The notes under the pieces are model-generated. The model worked only from the letters and a program-made list of their open reading frames with translations, had not been told where the DNA came from and did not search any database. Positions 17,095 through 24,453 of a stretch of 64,000 nt of DNA are shown here, one piece after another. Made by a program: the position numbers and the translations under genes. Origin of the DNA: Natronolimnobius sp. AArcel1. Its GTDB lineage: Archaea; Halobacteriota; Halobacteria; Halobacteriales; Natrialbaceae. Position 1 is the stretch's first letter; every line of letters starts with the position of its first letter. The stretch is taken from contig NZ_JAAKXY010000003.1 of the NCBI RefSeq assembly GCF_011043775.1, positions 62,001 to 126,000 of the forward strand, given 5' to 3'.

Positions 17095-17742
17095 ATGAGT
17101 GTCATTCGTCAGCCTGGCGTCCTCGGCCGGACGACGCGACAGCGAGTCGTTGGGCTGACCGCCGCACTCTCTGCTGCGGCGCTCGAGACGCTTGCCGTTG
17201 CCATCTGGTTCGGCCTTGTCGTTGGCTCGCGGACAACGTCGACGGCGCTTGCCGGGCTTGGAATCCTGTTCTGTGGTGCACTGCTCAGGGCGGGCGTTTT
17301 CGGTGCCACGGTTAACGAACTTGGCGAACTCCTCGAGCCGCGACGCCTCGGTGCGGCGACGATTCTGACCGGCGGCTGGATCGTCTGGCTGTTGCTCGCA
17401 GAGCAAATCGGCGGGCAGGAAGGCGTTGTGCTTGCCACGCTCGCGCTTGCGATCGTCTTGACTGCCCAGTTCGAGTACGAACGGCGAGTATTTGGCCACC
17501 GCTCGATTCGTGACACCTCGTTCACGCCGATCGTTCCCGCCGTGTTGCTCGCAGTCGGCGCATCGGCGCTGCTTGGATCGGCCTGGTTCATCGACTGGAC
17601 GCTCACGTCTCCGCCGATCGCACTCGAGATAACGACGGTCGTGATCCGGATCGAAGCGGTCCAACTCGGTGGCGTCGTCTTCGGCCTGTTCGCGTTCATT
17701 GCCCATCAGCGCCGATTCCAGCGCCTGCTTTCGCACTGCTGA
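17095..17742 (+). CDS. Polytopic membrane protein of unknown function
   Basis: A 215-residue integral membrane protein with about six hydrophobic helices (for example LTAALSAAALETLAVAIWFG, LAGLGILFCGALLRAGVF, ATILTGGWIVWLLLA, VVLATLALAIVLTAQF, VPAVLLAVGASALLGSAW and LGGVVFGLFAFIAH). ATG 17095 gives MSVIRQPGVLG and is preferred to the upstream in-frame GTG/ATG codons (17047-17053), whose extension is Cys-rich and unlike the rest. It stops 1 base before the stop of the convergent reductase gene. No catalytic motif identified. Confidence 0.7.
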   Translation: MSVIRQPGVLGRTTRQRVVGLTAALSAAALETLAVAIWFGLVVGSRTTSTALAGLGILFCGALLRAGVFGATVNELGELLEPRRLGAATILTGGWIVWLLLAEQIGGQEGVVLATLALAIVLTAQFEYERRVFGHRSIRDTSFTPIVPAVLLAVGASALLGSAWFIDWTLTSPPIALEITTVVIRIEAVQLGGVVFGLFAFIAHQRRFQRLLSHC

Positions 17743-17743
17743 C

Positions 17744-18331
17744 TTACTTCCCTTCGGCGCCAACGTTCTGGTCGCTCTCGAGCGAACCCGGATCTGGCTC
17801 GATTGTCGCGTACTGGACCGCTCGCTGGCCGAGCGTCGCGACTCGATCTGCTAACTTCTCGTCGACGAACTCGCCGTCCTCGAGTGCCGAGTGTGCGTTC
17901 GGTATCGCTGCCTGATGAGGCAACACCCACGCTTTCAGCGACCGGCAGACGGATCTGAGGTGCTCGAGTGCGGTGACGGGGAACGCACCACCCGAGACGG
18001 CAAGCAACCCGACAGTCGTGTCTTCGAACTCGTCGAACCCACAGTAATCGATCGCAGTCTTCAGCGGCGAGGCGTACGAGCCGTGATACATCGGCGAGCC
18101 GAGGAGGATTGCATCTGCCGCTTGCAGTTCGTTCGCGAGTTGTGCTGCATCACCGGCCGTCTCGCGGTCGCGGTCTGCATCGAACGCGGGCAGGTCGTAC
18201 TCCCGGAGATCAAGTAAGGTGGTGCTCGCACCGGCAGCCGATGCAGCCTCGAGGGCGTGCTCGAGTGCCAATCTGGTCGTACTTTCATCGCGCAGGCTTC
18301 CACAGACGCCAACGACGTGGACAGCTTCCAT
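17744..18331 (-). CDS. NADPH-dependent FMN reductase family protein
   Basis: A 195-residue flavodoxin-like reductase that uses NAD(P)H to reduce FMN, quinones or related substrates. The N-terminus VHVVGVCGSLRDESTTRLAL is the family signature (the GSLR loop binds FMN phosphate), followed by DLREYDLPAFD and the second flavin loop GSPMYHGSYASPLKTAIDY. Length agrees with the family. A conserved VSGGAFPVTALEHLR segment closes the flavin site. Cytoplasmic. The ATG at 18331 has no competing upstream start. It stands alone, convergent with the membrane protein. Confidence 0.9.
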   Translation of the reverse strand: MEAVHVVGVCGSLRDESTTRLALEHALEAASAAGASTTLLDLREYDLPAFDADRDRETAGDAAQLANELQAADAILLGSPMYHGSYASPLKTAIDYCGFDEFEDTTVGLLAVSGGAFPVTALEHLRSVCRSLKAWVLPHQAAIPNAHSALEDGEFVDEKLADRVATLGQRAVQYATIEPDPGSLESDQNVGAEGK

Positions 18332-18438
18332 AGAACGCTTGACGACGCCGGTGTTGAAATATCTCCGGCCCGCTCAGAGACAGAGGCGAGTACCTATTCG
18401 GCCATAAAGATAAACCAACCTGCATAGGTACAGCCAGT

Positions 18439-18624
18439 ATGACACAGCGTGTAATCTGTCCGCATTGCTCGGAGAAGATTCCTGTTGATTTCAATCGAAA
18501 AGTGCTCCAGACGCGAGCAAAGCCGGGCACGCTGCGCGATGACTTCGACCGATCGTCTGTGTGTTCGAAGTGTGACGAGAAATTCGCGTGCAAACTCAAA
18601 GATCCGATGCGGCGACGGCGGTAG
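18439..18624 (+). CDS. 61-residue zinc-ribbon protein
   Basis: A small basic protein with CPHC at residues 7-10 and CSKC at 42-45, a two-knuckle zinc-ribbon layout (VICPHCSEKIPVD ... SSVCSKCDEKFAC). The spacing between the CxxC pairs and the closing KDPMRRRR tail suggest RNA or DNA contact. No family name recalled. A TATA-like AAAGATAAACC lies about 30 bases upstream, so the gene is probably leaderless. The next gene (endonuclease III) starts 53 bases further on in the same direction. Confidence 0.75.
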   Translation: MTQRVICPHCSEKIPVDFNRKVLQTRAKPGTLRDDFDRSSVCSKCDEKFACKLKDPMRRRR

Positions 18625-18677
18625 GACGCCAGACAGCCGAGCGGAATATCGATACGCCTCGAGTGCATACTGCGGGC

Positions 18678-19232
18678 ATGGACGAGGACCGCGAGCCATC
18701 GGTCAACATCAGCGGCGGTGCCTCCGGTGGTGGCGTTCCCGCCGAGTTCGATCCGGAAACGGCCGAAACCCGCGCTGAGCGCGTCATCGACCGTCTTGGT
18801 GAACGCTACTGGCAGAAAACCTACGGCGGACGGGACGCGTTTTCCTGCCTTGTTCGCACAATTTTGAGTCAGAACACGAGTGACAAAGCGAGCCAGCCCG
18901 CCTACGACGCGCTGGTCGACCGGTATCGTCCGGACGTATCTGACGGCCGCGAGTCAGACCTCGCCGACGCACTCGCCACCGCCGAGCACTCAACACTCGC
19001 AGAGACGATTCAGCCAGCCGGCCTCTACAACCAAAAGTCCGAGATGATCCGTGAGGCGGCCGACTGGGTGCTTGAGGAGTTCGGTTCCGGGGCGGCCTTC
19101 GACGCATTCGTCAAAGACGAGGATCCAGCTGTGGTCCGCGACACACTGCTTTCGGTTCGGGGCGTCGGCCCGAAAACCGCCGACTGCGTGTTGCTCTTCG
19201 CTGGCGGTCGCGACGGCGTCTTTCCAAACTAA
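18678..19232 (+). pseudogene. nth: Endonuclease III (HhH-GPD), 5' fragment of a gene split by an insertion
   Basis: A base-excision-repair glycosylase gene. The fragment keeps the N-terminal domain (SQNTSDKASQPAYDAL) and the helix-hairpin-helix LLSVRGVGPKTADCVLLF with the catalytic Lys position (GPKTA), then runs GGRDGVFPN and stops. In intact proteins FP is followed by VDTHVHR, which carries the catalytic Asp, and by the four-cysteine Fe-S cluster. Exactly that missing part appears at 21061-21342. ATG 18678 (MDEDREPSVN) is the likely start. The truncated product lacks both catalytic Asp and Fe-S cluster and should be inactive. Confidence 0.93.
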
Positions 19233-19340
19233 ACGCAGGACATCTGGTCACAATCTGGAACTATGACAGTACAATAATAGGTATTGTTCTGATTCTATCA
19301 CCCATCCAATTATTATTACATAGTAGTTACTAGCTCCAGG

Positions 19341-20399
19341 ATGCCAAGCGAGACGTTCACTGATTTATTTGAGGAGACGAGGGGAGAAAAATGGAAACTT
19401 GCAGAAGATGCTCCTGAGATTTACTGGGAAGCTATAGAATCATTAGAGGAATCTCTTGAAGACGGCAACAATAGAGATATTATACTCAGCGCGTTCACCG
19501 AAGAAACACGTCCTCTAGAATACACTGGACGAATTTCTGTGATTAATACTACACGGGCAACATTATTCTTTGACGTAGATGATGAGGTGTTCAAACCACT
19601 ATCTATCGGTATGACGCAGGGAGGGCCACTAAATGGCGACCAAGTGTCAAGTGCTCTTAATGAATTATACGAGAAAGCAGAGGTGACTACAGCAGAATTA
19701 TTGCAGTCGAAATCAAAATCAGAGGCCCTTCGTTCAATCAAACAATCACGTGATTTCATCATAGGAAATGTGAATTCCTTCCTTCAGGAATGTATGGAGT
19801 TGAAACAGTTTCTCCATACTCCCAAGAAGAATCGAGACGAAATCTATGAGAAGCAGGCTCCACGAGTTGAAAGGGAGTTACATAATCTTCTTAGCTCAGT
19901 ATGGACATTCCAAGAAACGGTTGACGCCAGCCTGAAAAAGCTCGAAGTTTCTGACGAACACAAGCACTATCTACAAAAATATGAAGATGAAATTTCGACA
20001 GCAACTGGATTACGGCATTGCATTCAACACACGTTATCAATTCGAATAAATTGGATAGCTCAATACTCACATTCGATGGATAGATACGAATTCTCAATTG
20101 GTGTTCCACTGGCCCAAGTGCATAATGACGACTTATATGATGGCGTGACATATTATGATGCAGGTGGTGACCCACATTCTCCACTTGAATACTTCTACGG
20201 AGACATCAATGACCGTATAATCAATCTAGAAGAGTTGGCTGATTCAATACAGAAACATAGTGCTAATCTCTATGAGTCTTTAAAAGAGGAACTTTATGGT
20301 GATTCTCGGGTAGACCCAGAAAAAGCCAAAAAGCATCATGTAATCACATGTACCGAATTTTTCGATGTCGACGATGATATTGATACAGTATATTTATAG
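19341..20399 (+). CDS. Unknown 352-residue protein carried by the insertion
   Basis: I do not recognise this protein. It is soluble, acidic and mostly helical with likely coiled-coil character (segments YWEAIESLEESLEDGNN, SALNELYEKAEVTTAELL, RVERELHNLLSSVWTFQETV). A central part contains RHCIQHTLSIRINWIAQYS and a beta-rich FSIGVPLAQVHNDDLYDGV. There is no signal peptide, membrane helix or nuclease signature that I can name. AT-rich codon use marks it as foreign. Its stop overlaps the stop of the convergent 194-residue gene by 6 bp. As cargo of a small insert it could be an anti-phage or toxin-type gene, but that is speculation. Confidence 0.75.
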   Translation: MPSETFTDLFEETRGEKWKLAEDAPEIYWEAIESLEESLEDGNNRDIILSAFTEETRPLEYTGRISVINTTRATLFFDVDDEVFKPLSIGMTQGGPLNGDQVSSALNELYEKAEVTTAELLQSKSKSEALRSIKQSRDFIIGNVNSFLQECMELKQFLHTPKKNRDEIYEKQAPRVERELHNLLSSVWTFQETVDASLKKLEVSDEHKHYLQKYEDEISTATGLRHCIQHTLSIRINWIAQYSHSMDRYEFSIGVPLAQVHNDDLYDGVTYYDAGGDPHSPLEYFYGDINDRIINLEELADSIQKHSANLYESLKEELYGDSRVDPEKAKKHHVITCTEFFDVDDDIDTVYL

Positions 20400-20978
20400 C
20401 ATATCTGAATCAAAGGAATATCTAGACGAATATTCTGAATTTTGTTTAGCGATTTCACGGGCCGTAGGAACTGCTGAGTCAGGAATTTGTAATTCACCAT
20501 CTTTCACGTATCCTCGGAGATCGATTCCGTGTTTGAGAGCCGCCAAGTAAGCACTCATCGGAGTTGTTTCGTACTCTAGTTCATTTACTGTAAAGGGAAA
20601 TATCGTTTCTATCACATCTGGGGGGTGCCATTCTATGCCCTCATCCTCCTTACTGAATCGCATTACACCTTTTTCCTCAAATCTATAAACTCCATTTTCT
20701 TTGTCGTGGTGTAATACTTCAAATGAGAATCCTTCTTTAGTTCCTTTTCGAGGAAGTGGAATTCTATCATTATAGCAAGTCAAACAATACGATTCCTGCT
20801 GAGCCATAGTTGGTAGCTTCCCTTCAACATATCCCCCCCATTTCGTATCACAAAAATAAGTAGCAACGTAATCTCCATCTTCTAAAGATGTTGGACAGCC
20901 ATCACAGTATCTTTCAGTAGTATATTCCTCTTCAGCTCGGCCAATTCTTTGGAGGTTCATACCCAGATATTCGTTCAA
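20394..20978 (-). CDS. Unknown 194-residue protein with zinc-binding cysteine pairs, carried by the insertion
   Basis: Two cysteine pairs near the N-terminus, YCDGCP (residues 24-27) and YCLTCYNDR (about 65-68), plus a single Cys at about residue 43, suggest a zinc-binding fold. The remainder mixes beta strands (GFSFEVLHHDKENGVYRFEE, GVMRFSKEDEG) with a helical C-terminus. No family recognised. AT-rich codon use matches the companion gene. An internal ATG six codons in (MNLQRIG) is an alternative start. Convergent arrangement with the 352-residue gene means separate promoters at both ends of the insert. Confidence 0.7.
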   Translation of the reverse strand: MNEYLGMNLQRIGRAEEEYTTERYCDGCPTSLEDGDYVATYFCDTKWGGYVEGKLPTMAQQESYCLTCYNDRIPLPRKGTKEGFSFEVLHHDKENGVYRFEEKGVMRFSKEDEGIEWHPPDVIETIFPFTVNELEYETTPMSAYLAALKHGIDLRGYVKDGELQIPDSAVPTAREIAKQNSEYSSRYSFDSDML

Positions 20979-21060
20979 TTCAACAAATATCTTCGGCCAG
21001 TTGCGTAGAAAAACGCTCTACGACGGCCAAATTTAGTCATACTCAAAAACGACAACCTTT

Positions 21061-21342
21061 CCGGTTGATACGCACGTTCATCGTATCTACCGTCGCCTCG
21101 GCATCGCGTCGCCCGACGCCGATCACGAAACAGTTCGGGCCGCCCTCGAGCGCGAGGTCCCTGCCGAGAAGTGTGGCTTTGGGCATACGGCATCCATCCA
21201 GTTCGGCCGCGAGTTTTGCACGGCGCGTAGGCCGGCCTGTCTCGAAGACCCCGACGCCTGTCCGATGGGTGATCTCTGTGACCAGATCGGTGTCTATCCC
21301 GCGAGTGGTGAGGTCGTTGACCCTGCTGACGCGCTCGAGTGA
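21061..21342 (+). pseudogene. nth: Endonuclease III, 3' fragment (catalytic Asp and Fe-S cluster)
   Basis: Begins in the codon after the duplicated CTTTC and reads P-VDTHVHRIYRRLGIA, which carries the catalytic Asp, then EKCGFGHTASIQFGREF, and ends with the cluster residues C-x6-C-x2-C-x5-C (CTARRPACLEDPDACPMGDLC pattern), closing GVYPASGEVVDPADALE. The frame has no internal stop, so the insertion is recent or the fragment is conserved by chance. GC-rich host codon use, as in the 5' fragment. No start codon is well placed, so it is unlikely to be made on its own. Confidence 0.92.
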
Positions 21343-21425
21343 GTGTGGAGTGGAGAAAGCGTGTCCACTCGAGAACCAGTAATATGTAGCTGTATTATCT
21401 TGTAGTTGTATACCCGTCTTTGTAT

Positions 21426-21656
21426 ATGGCAATGAAAACTCTGAGAATCACTGAGGAGGCGTACGAACGACTCCAGTCTCACAAACGGGGTGATGAGAGC
21501 GTTACAGACACTATTCTCCGGTTGACGGAACCCGATACTGACGGATTCGGTGTGCTCGCTGACGACGACGGGTTCGCTTCGGCCGCTGGTCGCACACACG
21601 AAGAACTCGATGATGCATTCGACAGGCGACGTAAACAGCGTAACAGTGATACCTAA
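21426..21656 (+). CDS. VapB-type antitoxin (orphan)
   Basis: A 76-residue protein starting MAMKTLRITEEAYERLQSHK, followed by DESVTDTILRL, the ribbon-helix-helix-like pattern of archaeal VapB antitoxins. The C-terminal half is acidic (DDAFDRRRKQRNSDT). No PIN-domain toxin gene follows, although VapB normally sits directly before VapC: the next gene, 170 bp on, belongs to a different TA type. It therefore looks like an orphan antitoxin or the remains of a pair. A TATA-like GTATATG overlaps the start region; the ATG at 21420 is an alternative. Confidence 0.75.
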   Translation: MAMKTLRITEEAYERLQSHKRGDESVTDTILRLTEPDTDGFGVLADDDGFASAAGRTHEELDDAFDRRRKQRNSDT

Positions 21657-21800
21657 CCTCGGGACGTTTTTCACTGATGGTGATGGCGAGCCCAGAGCAC
21701 TGTGTTCTACCTATCACACTCAACTAGTACTATTTCATTCAGGAGTCCACCTGTGGGAACTCGCTCACTCTACGTGAAAATTGACCGAAACATCTTTATG

Positions 21801-21829
21801 GTACATTCGACTACATTCGGGTACATTAT
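21801..21829 (+). promoter_or_regulatory. Three tandem 10-bp repeats over the start of the winged-helix gene
   Basis: GTACATTCGA, CTACATTCGG and GTACATTATG follow one another at 21801-21830 with exact 10-bp period, about one helical turn. TTTATG at 21795-21800 is the likely TATA box and the ATG at 21828 lies in the third repeat. This is a good candidate operator for autoregulation by the adjoining winged-helix antitoxin. Confidence 0.7.
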
Positions 21830-22241
21830 GCCGGTGCTCCTCAAAGACCACGACTCCGAACTTACTCTTCGGCCGGGAACGACAAAGTCGGACATTGTAG
21901 CGTATCTATACCAAAATCCCGAGTGGGGATATTCCCCACAGGAGCTAAAGGAAACCCTCGATATTCCCCGGGGGACTGCGACAACCACACTCAAACGCCT
22001 CTACGACAACGGTTACATCGGAAAAACCGACGACGGGTACTATCATGCTCTGAGCGAACGAGAAGACATTCGACGGTACGTCTCTAATCTTGACCAAGTA
22101 CACCGATTATTTGGCCATCACCGTGATGTGGACGCCACACCCGAAGGTCCCGAAAAACAAATTGGAGAGGACCGCACTGACGCGGAACTCGATGCAGAAC
22201 TCGTAGAGCTTGAATCGGGTTTGGAAGAGTTGCATGAGTAA
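21828..22241 (+). CDS. Winged-helix (MarR-like) antitoxin of a PemK-type TA pair
   Basis: A 137-residue DNA-binding protein and likely antitoxin. Residues about 18-75 form a winged helix: TTKSDIVAYLYQNPEWGYSP, ELKETLDIPRGTATTTLKRL (recognition helix), then NGYIGKTDDGYYHAL (wing). The C-terminal tail (DAELDAELVELESGLEELHE) is acidic and helical, suited to toxin binding. ATG 21828 lies 28 bases after TTTATG and is preferred to in-frame codons up to 21702. It overlaps the toxin gene by 8 bases, so translation is coupled. The same architecture, a winged helix followed by a PemK-like toxin, recurs at 54669-55013 and 55987-56358. Confidence 0.8.
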   Translation: MPVLLKDHDSELTLRPGTTKSDIVAYLYQNPEWGYSPQELKETLDIPRGTATTTLKRLYDNGYIGKTDDGYYHALSEREDIRRYVSNLDQVHRLFGHHRDVDATPEGPEKQIGEDRTDAELDAELVELESGLEELHE

Positions 22242-22575
22242 ACTGTCAGCAGGTGATGTTTGTTGGGCACGAGATCCAACAGATGCCCATCCACAGAGAC
22301 CAATTATCGTTTTATCTCATGAGACACACCCGTTCAGTGCCACTGATTGTACTGTGATGTGTGTCGGGACAAGCGCTGGAAAATATCAGCAAACGACTCC
22401 TGAACTCAAAAACGAGCACCTCCACGGCATTTCGTTCAACGACACGTCGTACCTGATGCCATGGGCACTATACACGATTCCACCAGCATCAATCATGAAC
22501 GGAAAAGCCAACGGTGAACTTACAGAAGATGGGCGAAGACTGGTGAAAAAGTCACTAATTTCTCTCATTCCGTAA
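22234..22575 (+). CDS. PemK/MazF-like toxin
   Basis: A 113-residue protein of the PemK/MazF (CcdB-fold) type, expected to be an mRNA-cleaving or growth-inhibiting toxin. It begins MSKLSAGDVCWARDP, the usual GDV(V/I)-(x)-DP start, followed by QRPIIVLSHETHPFSATDC, equivalent to the RP-x-(L/I)-(V/I)-(L/I)-S segment with the catalytic Arg position, and later YLMPWALYTIPPASI, the conserved PW segment. Start 22234 overlaps the antitoxin stop (22241). It is related to the toxins at 54333-54668 and 57881-58207 but clearly diverged. The activity is inferred from the family. Confidence 0.8.
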   Translation: MSKLSAGDVCWARDPTDAHPQRPIIVLSHETHPFSATDCTVMCVGTSAGKYQQTTPELKNEHLHGISFNDTSYLMPWALYTIPPASIMNGKANGELTEDGRRLVKKSLISLIP

Positions 22576-22669
22576 CTGGCCACTCTCCTTGAATATCGAT
22601 CGAGCGTGCGTCCAATTATCGATAGCTGTGCTGAATACGTTTATTCCGGGCCATCACAAAGTACCTCCT

Positions 22670-23488
22670 GTGATCGTCGTCGCAACGTCGGACTTCGAGG
22701 TGTACCACGGCGTCGTCAACGAGCTTCGAGACCGGGGCTCGCAGTTCACGACGCTCGAGCCGGACGAGCCGTTGCCCGAGCAAACCGCAGTCGTCGTTAC
22801 TGACACAGACCATGCGGGGGAGTTTGCAGACGTCACGACAATTGTCGCAGAACCAGACGAGCCACGCCGCGCCGTCGATCAGGCACTGACGGCGGTTCGT
22901 GGCGACGGCGGACGGACGATTATTGGCGTTGATCCCGGACGAAAACCCGGTATTGCTGTTCTGGCCGGCGAGATGGTCGTCGCCGCGTTCCAGGTGCCAC
23001 TGGCCGACGCCGTCGACGCGATTCAGCGTGAGGTCAGCGAAGCCACCAACCCACTCGTCCGGATCGGCGACGGCTCCCGGCTTCAGGGGGCTACACTCGT
23101 CAACGATCTCGAGGACGTCCAGGTCGAACTCGTCGACGAAACGGGGACGACGCCCTACCTCGGGACGGGTGCCCGCGGCATGGAAGACGTTCTCGCCGCA
23201 GTGAATATCGCCCGCCTCGAGGGTGAACTCGTCGACCGTCGCGACATCGAGCCGACGGCCGGAGAGCTACAGGTGATCAAGGATCGCTCGCGCGAGCAGA
23301 GCGAACACAATCGCGCGATCGACGAGATGCTTGCACGGCGGGTCGCTGCGGGTGAGTTGACTGTCGAGGAAGCGCTGGCCGAACATCGAGCAGCCAGTCA
23401 GGGTGCTGCGGCAGGTGACGGTGACGACACTGACGGTGCTGACAGTGCTGACGAAACGGACGGTGCTGACGACACCACCACGAACTGA
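22670..23488 (+). CDS. RuvC-like (RNase H fold) haloarchaeal protein
   Basis: About 272 residues. The centre, GGRTIIGVDPGRKPGIAVLA, is the first strand-loop of a RuvC/RNase-H-like fold with a leading acidic residue; later NPLVRIGDGSRLQGATL and TGARGMEDVLAAVNIARLEG continue the fold. The N-terminal 80 residues form a small alpha/beta domain (VVATSDFEVYHGVVNELRDRG). The tail is a low-complexity Asp/Thr/Ala stretch. The start is taken as GTG 22670 because TTTATT at 22640 lies 30 bases upstream. A resolvase or nuclease role is plausible; the remaining acidic positions were not mapped to a known enzyme. Confidence 0.75.
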   Translation: MIVVATSDFEVYHGVVNELRDRGSQFTTLEPDEPLPEQTAVVVTDTDHAGEFADVTTIVAEPDEPRRAVDQALTAVRGDGGRTIIGVDPGRKPGIAVLAGEMVVAAFQVPLADAVDAIQREVSEATNPLVRIGDGSRLQGATLVNDLEDVQVELVDETGTTPYLGTGARGMEDVLAAVNIARLEGELVDRRDIEPTAGELQVIKDRSREQSEHNRAIDEMLARRVAAGELTVEEALAEHRAASQGAAAGDGDDTDGADSADETDGADDTTTN

Positions 23489-23497
23489 GACGGCTGC

Positions 23498-24205
23498 TTA
23501 CTGGACAACCGTTGCCCAGCGCTTCTTTACGGCCGGCCTCGAGATGATCCACCAGGTGACTGCGCCGCCAAAACAGCCGGCGAACGCGAGGATGCCATCA
23601 GTTGAGCCACCGTCGGCGACGAGTGCGAGCGCGCCCAGTATGGCGGCACCGGCGAACGCTTTTGTCGGGTCGTCATCGGCGAGTCGTGCGCCGACAAGCA
23701 AGAACGCGGTGGCGAAGATAACTGAGGCCACGACATCGACGAGGTAGTGAACGCCGAGTGCGAGTCTCGAGGCGGCGACAACGGTGATAATCGCCGCGGC
23801 AAGGCTGAGGCGGAGTCGGCGCGTGAGTCGGCCGCGCAGCCCCCAGAGTGCAAGGGCGGTCCAGAGCAGTGTTGCGGCCATGGTGTGCCCGCTCGGGAAG
23901 CCATCGCCCTCGCGCGGGACGGCCTGCAACGAGGATGGCGGTCGGGGGAGGCCAAACGTCGTTTTCAGGATGAGCGTAAATGCGAGGCCGCCGAGGACGA
24001 TCGCCAGGACGAACGCCGTCCGGTCGGTGATGAGTTGTGGTGCTCCACGGCGGGCGGACCGATAGGCATCGACCCCAGCGAGTGCGAACAGGACGCCAAC
24101 GATGAGGAGTTCATCACCCAGTAGCGCCGTGAGTTCGGCGACCGAGACGAGCCACTCCGGGAGGTGCGTGCGGACAAATTCGGTGACGCCGAGGCTTCGG
24201 TCCAT
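23498..24205 (-). CDS. PAP2-family membrane phosphatase
   Basis: A 235-residue polytopic phosphatase of the phosphatidic-acid-phosphatase type 2 / undecaprenyl-pyrophosphatase-like family. All three signature motifs are visible: KTTFGLPRPP (C1), PSGHTMAAT (C2) and SRLALGVHYLVDVV (C3), with the catalytic His in each of C2 and C3. Six hydrophobic segments fit the usual topology. In archaea such enzymes may recycle dolichyl pyrophosphate or act on phospholipids, which is of interest next to the glycosylation region 2 kb away. It is convergent with the RuvC-like gene, with 9 bases between stops. Confidence 0.92.
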   Translation of the reverse strand: MDRSLGVTEFVRTHLPEWLVSVAELTALLGDELLIVGVLFALAGVDAYRSARRGAPQLITDRTAFVLAIVLGGLAFTLILKTTFGLPRPPSSLQAVPREGDGFPSGHTMAATLLWTALALWGLRGRLTRRLRLSLAAAIITVVAASRLALGVHYLVDVVASVIFATAFLLVGARLADDDPTKAFAGAAILGALALVADGGSTDGILAFAGCFGGAVTWWIISRPAVKKRWATVVQ

Positions 24206-24453
24206 CGTTTTGATATGCTTCCACAGATCGCCGTCTGCGGCCTGGTTTCCTGCGTCTTTTCCGCGCTGGCTAATCTATGTGTCGGAGTTCGTATCGGTTC
24301 CCCTCGCTCGAGTACATTGAACCGTTTGACAGGTTCGAATCAAACGTGGTCGTGTAAAATCAATGCTGTAACAGGACACACCGAGCGTCTGTACAGTATA
24401 CTTGAGAAACATATAACGGGCCAGCCGGAATCTGCTGGTGTGAACCAGTGGTT

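Larger units (their letters stand above)
19226..21062. mobile_element. 1.84-kb AT-rich insertion in the endonuclease III gene, with 6-bp target duplication
   Basis: CTTTCC occurs at 19220-19225, directly after the 5' half of the gene, and again at 21057-21062, directly before the 3' half. Removing one copy and the DNA between them restores the frame GVFP-VDTHV exactly. The insert carries two convergent genes (19341-20399 and 20394-20978), no transposase or recombinase, and no obvious terminal inverted repeat. Base composition is far more AT-rich than the surrounding gene. How it moved is unknown. Confidence 0.88.

Noticed and set aside
19226-21062. Insert in endonuclease III considered as an intein or intron
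   Set aside because: The reading frame stops at the left junction, no intein splice residues are present, and there is a target duplication at the ends, which fits a DNA insertion.
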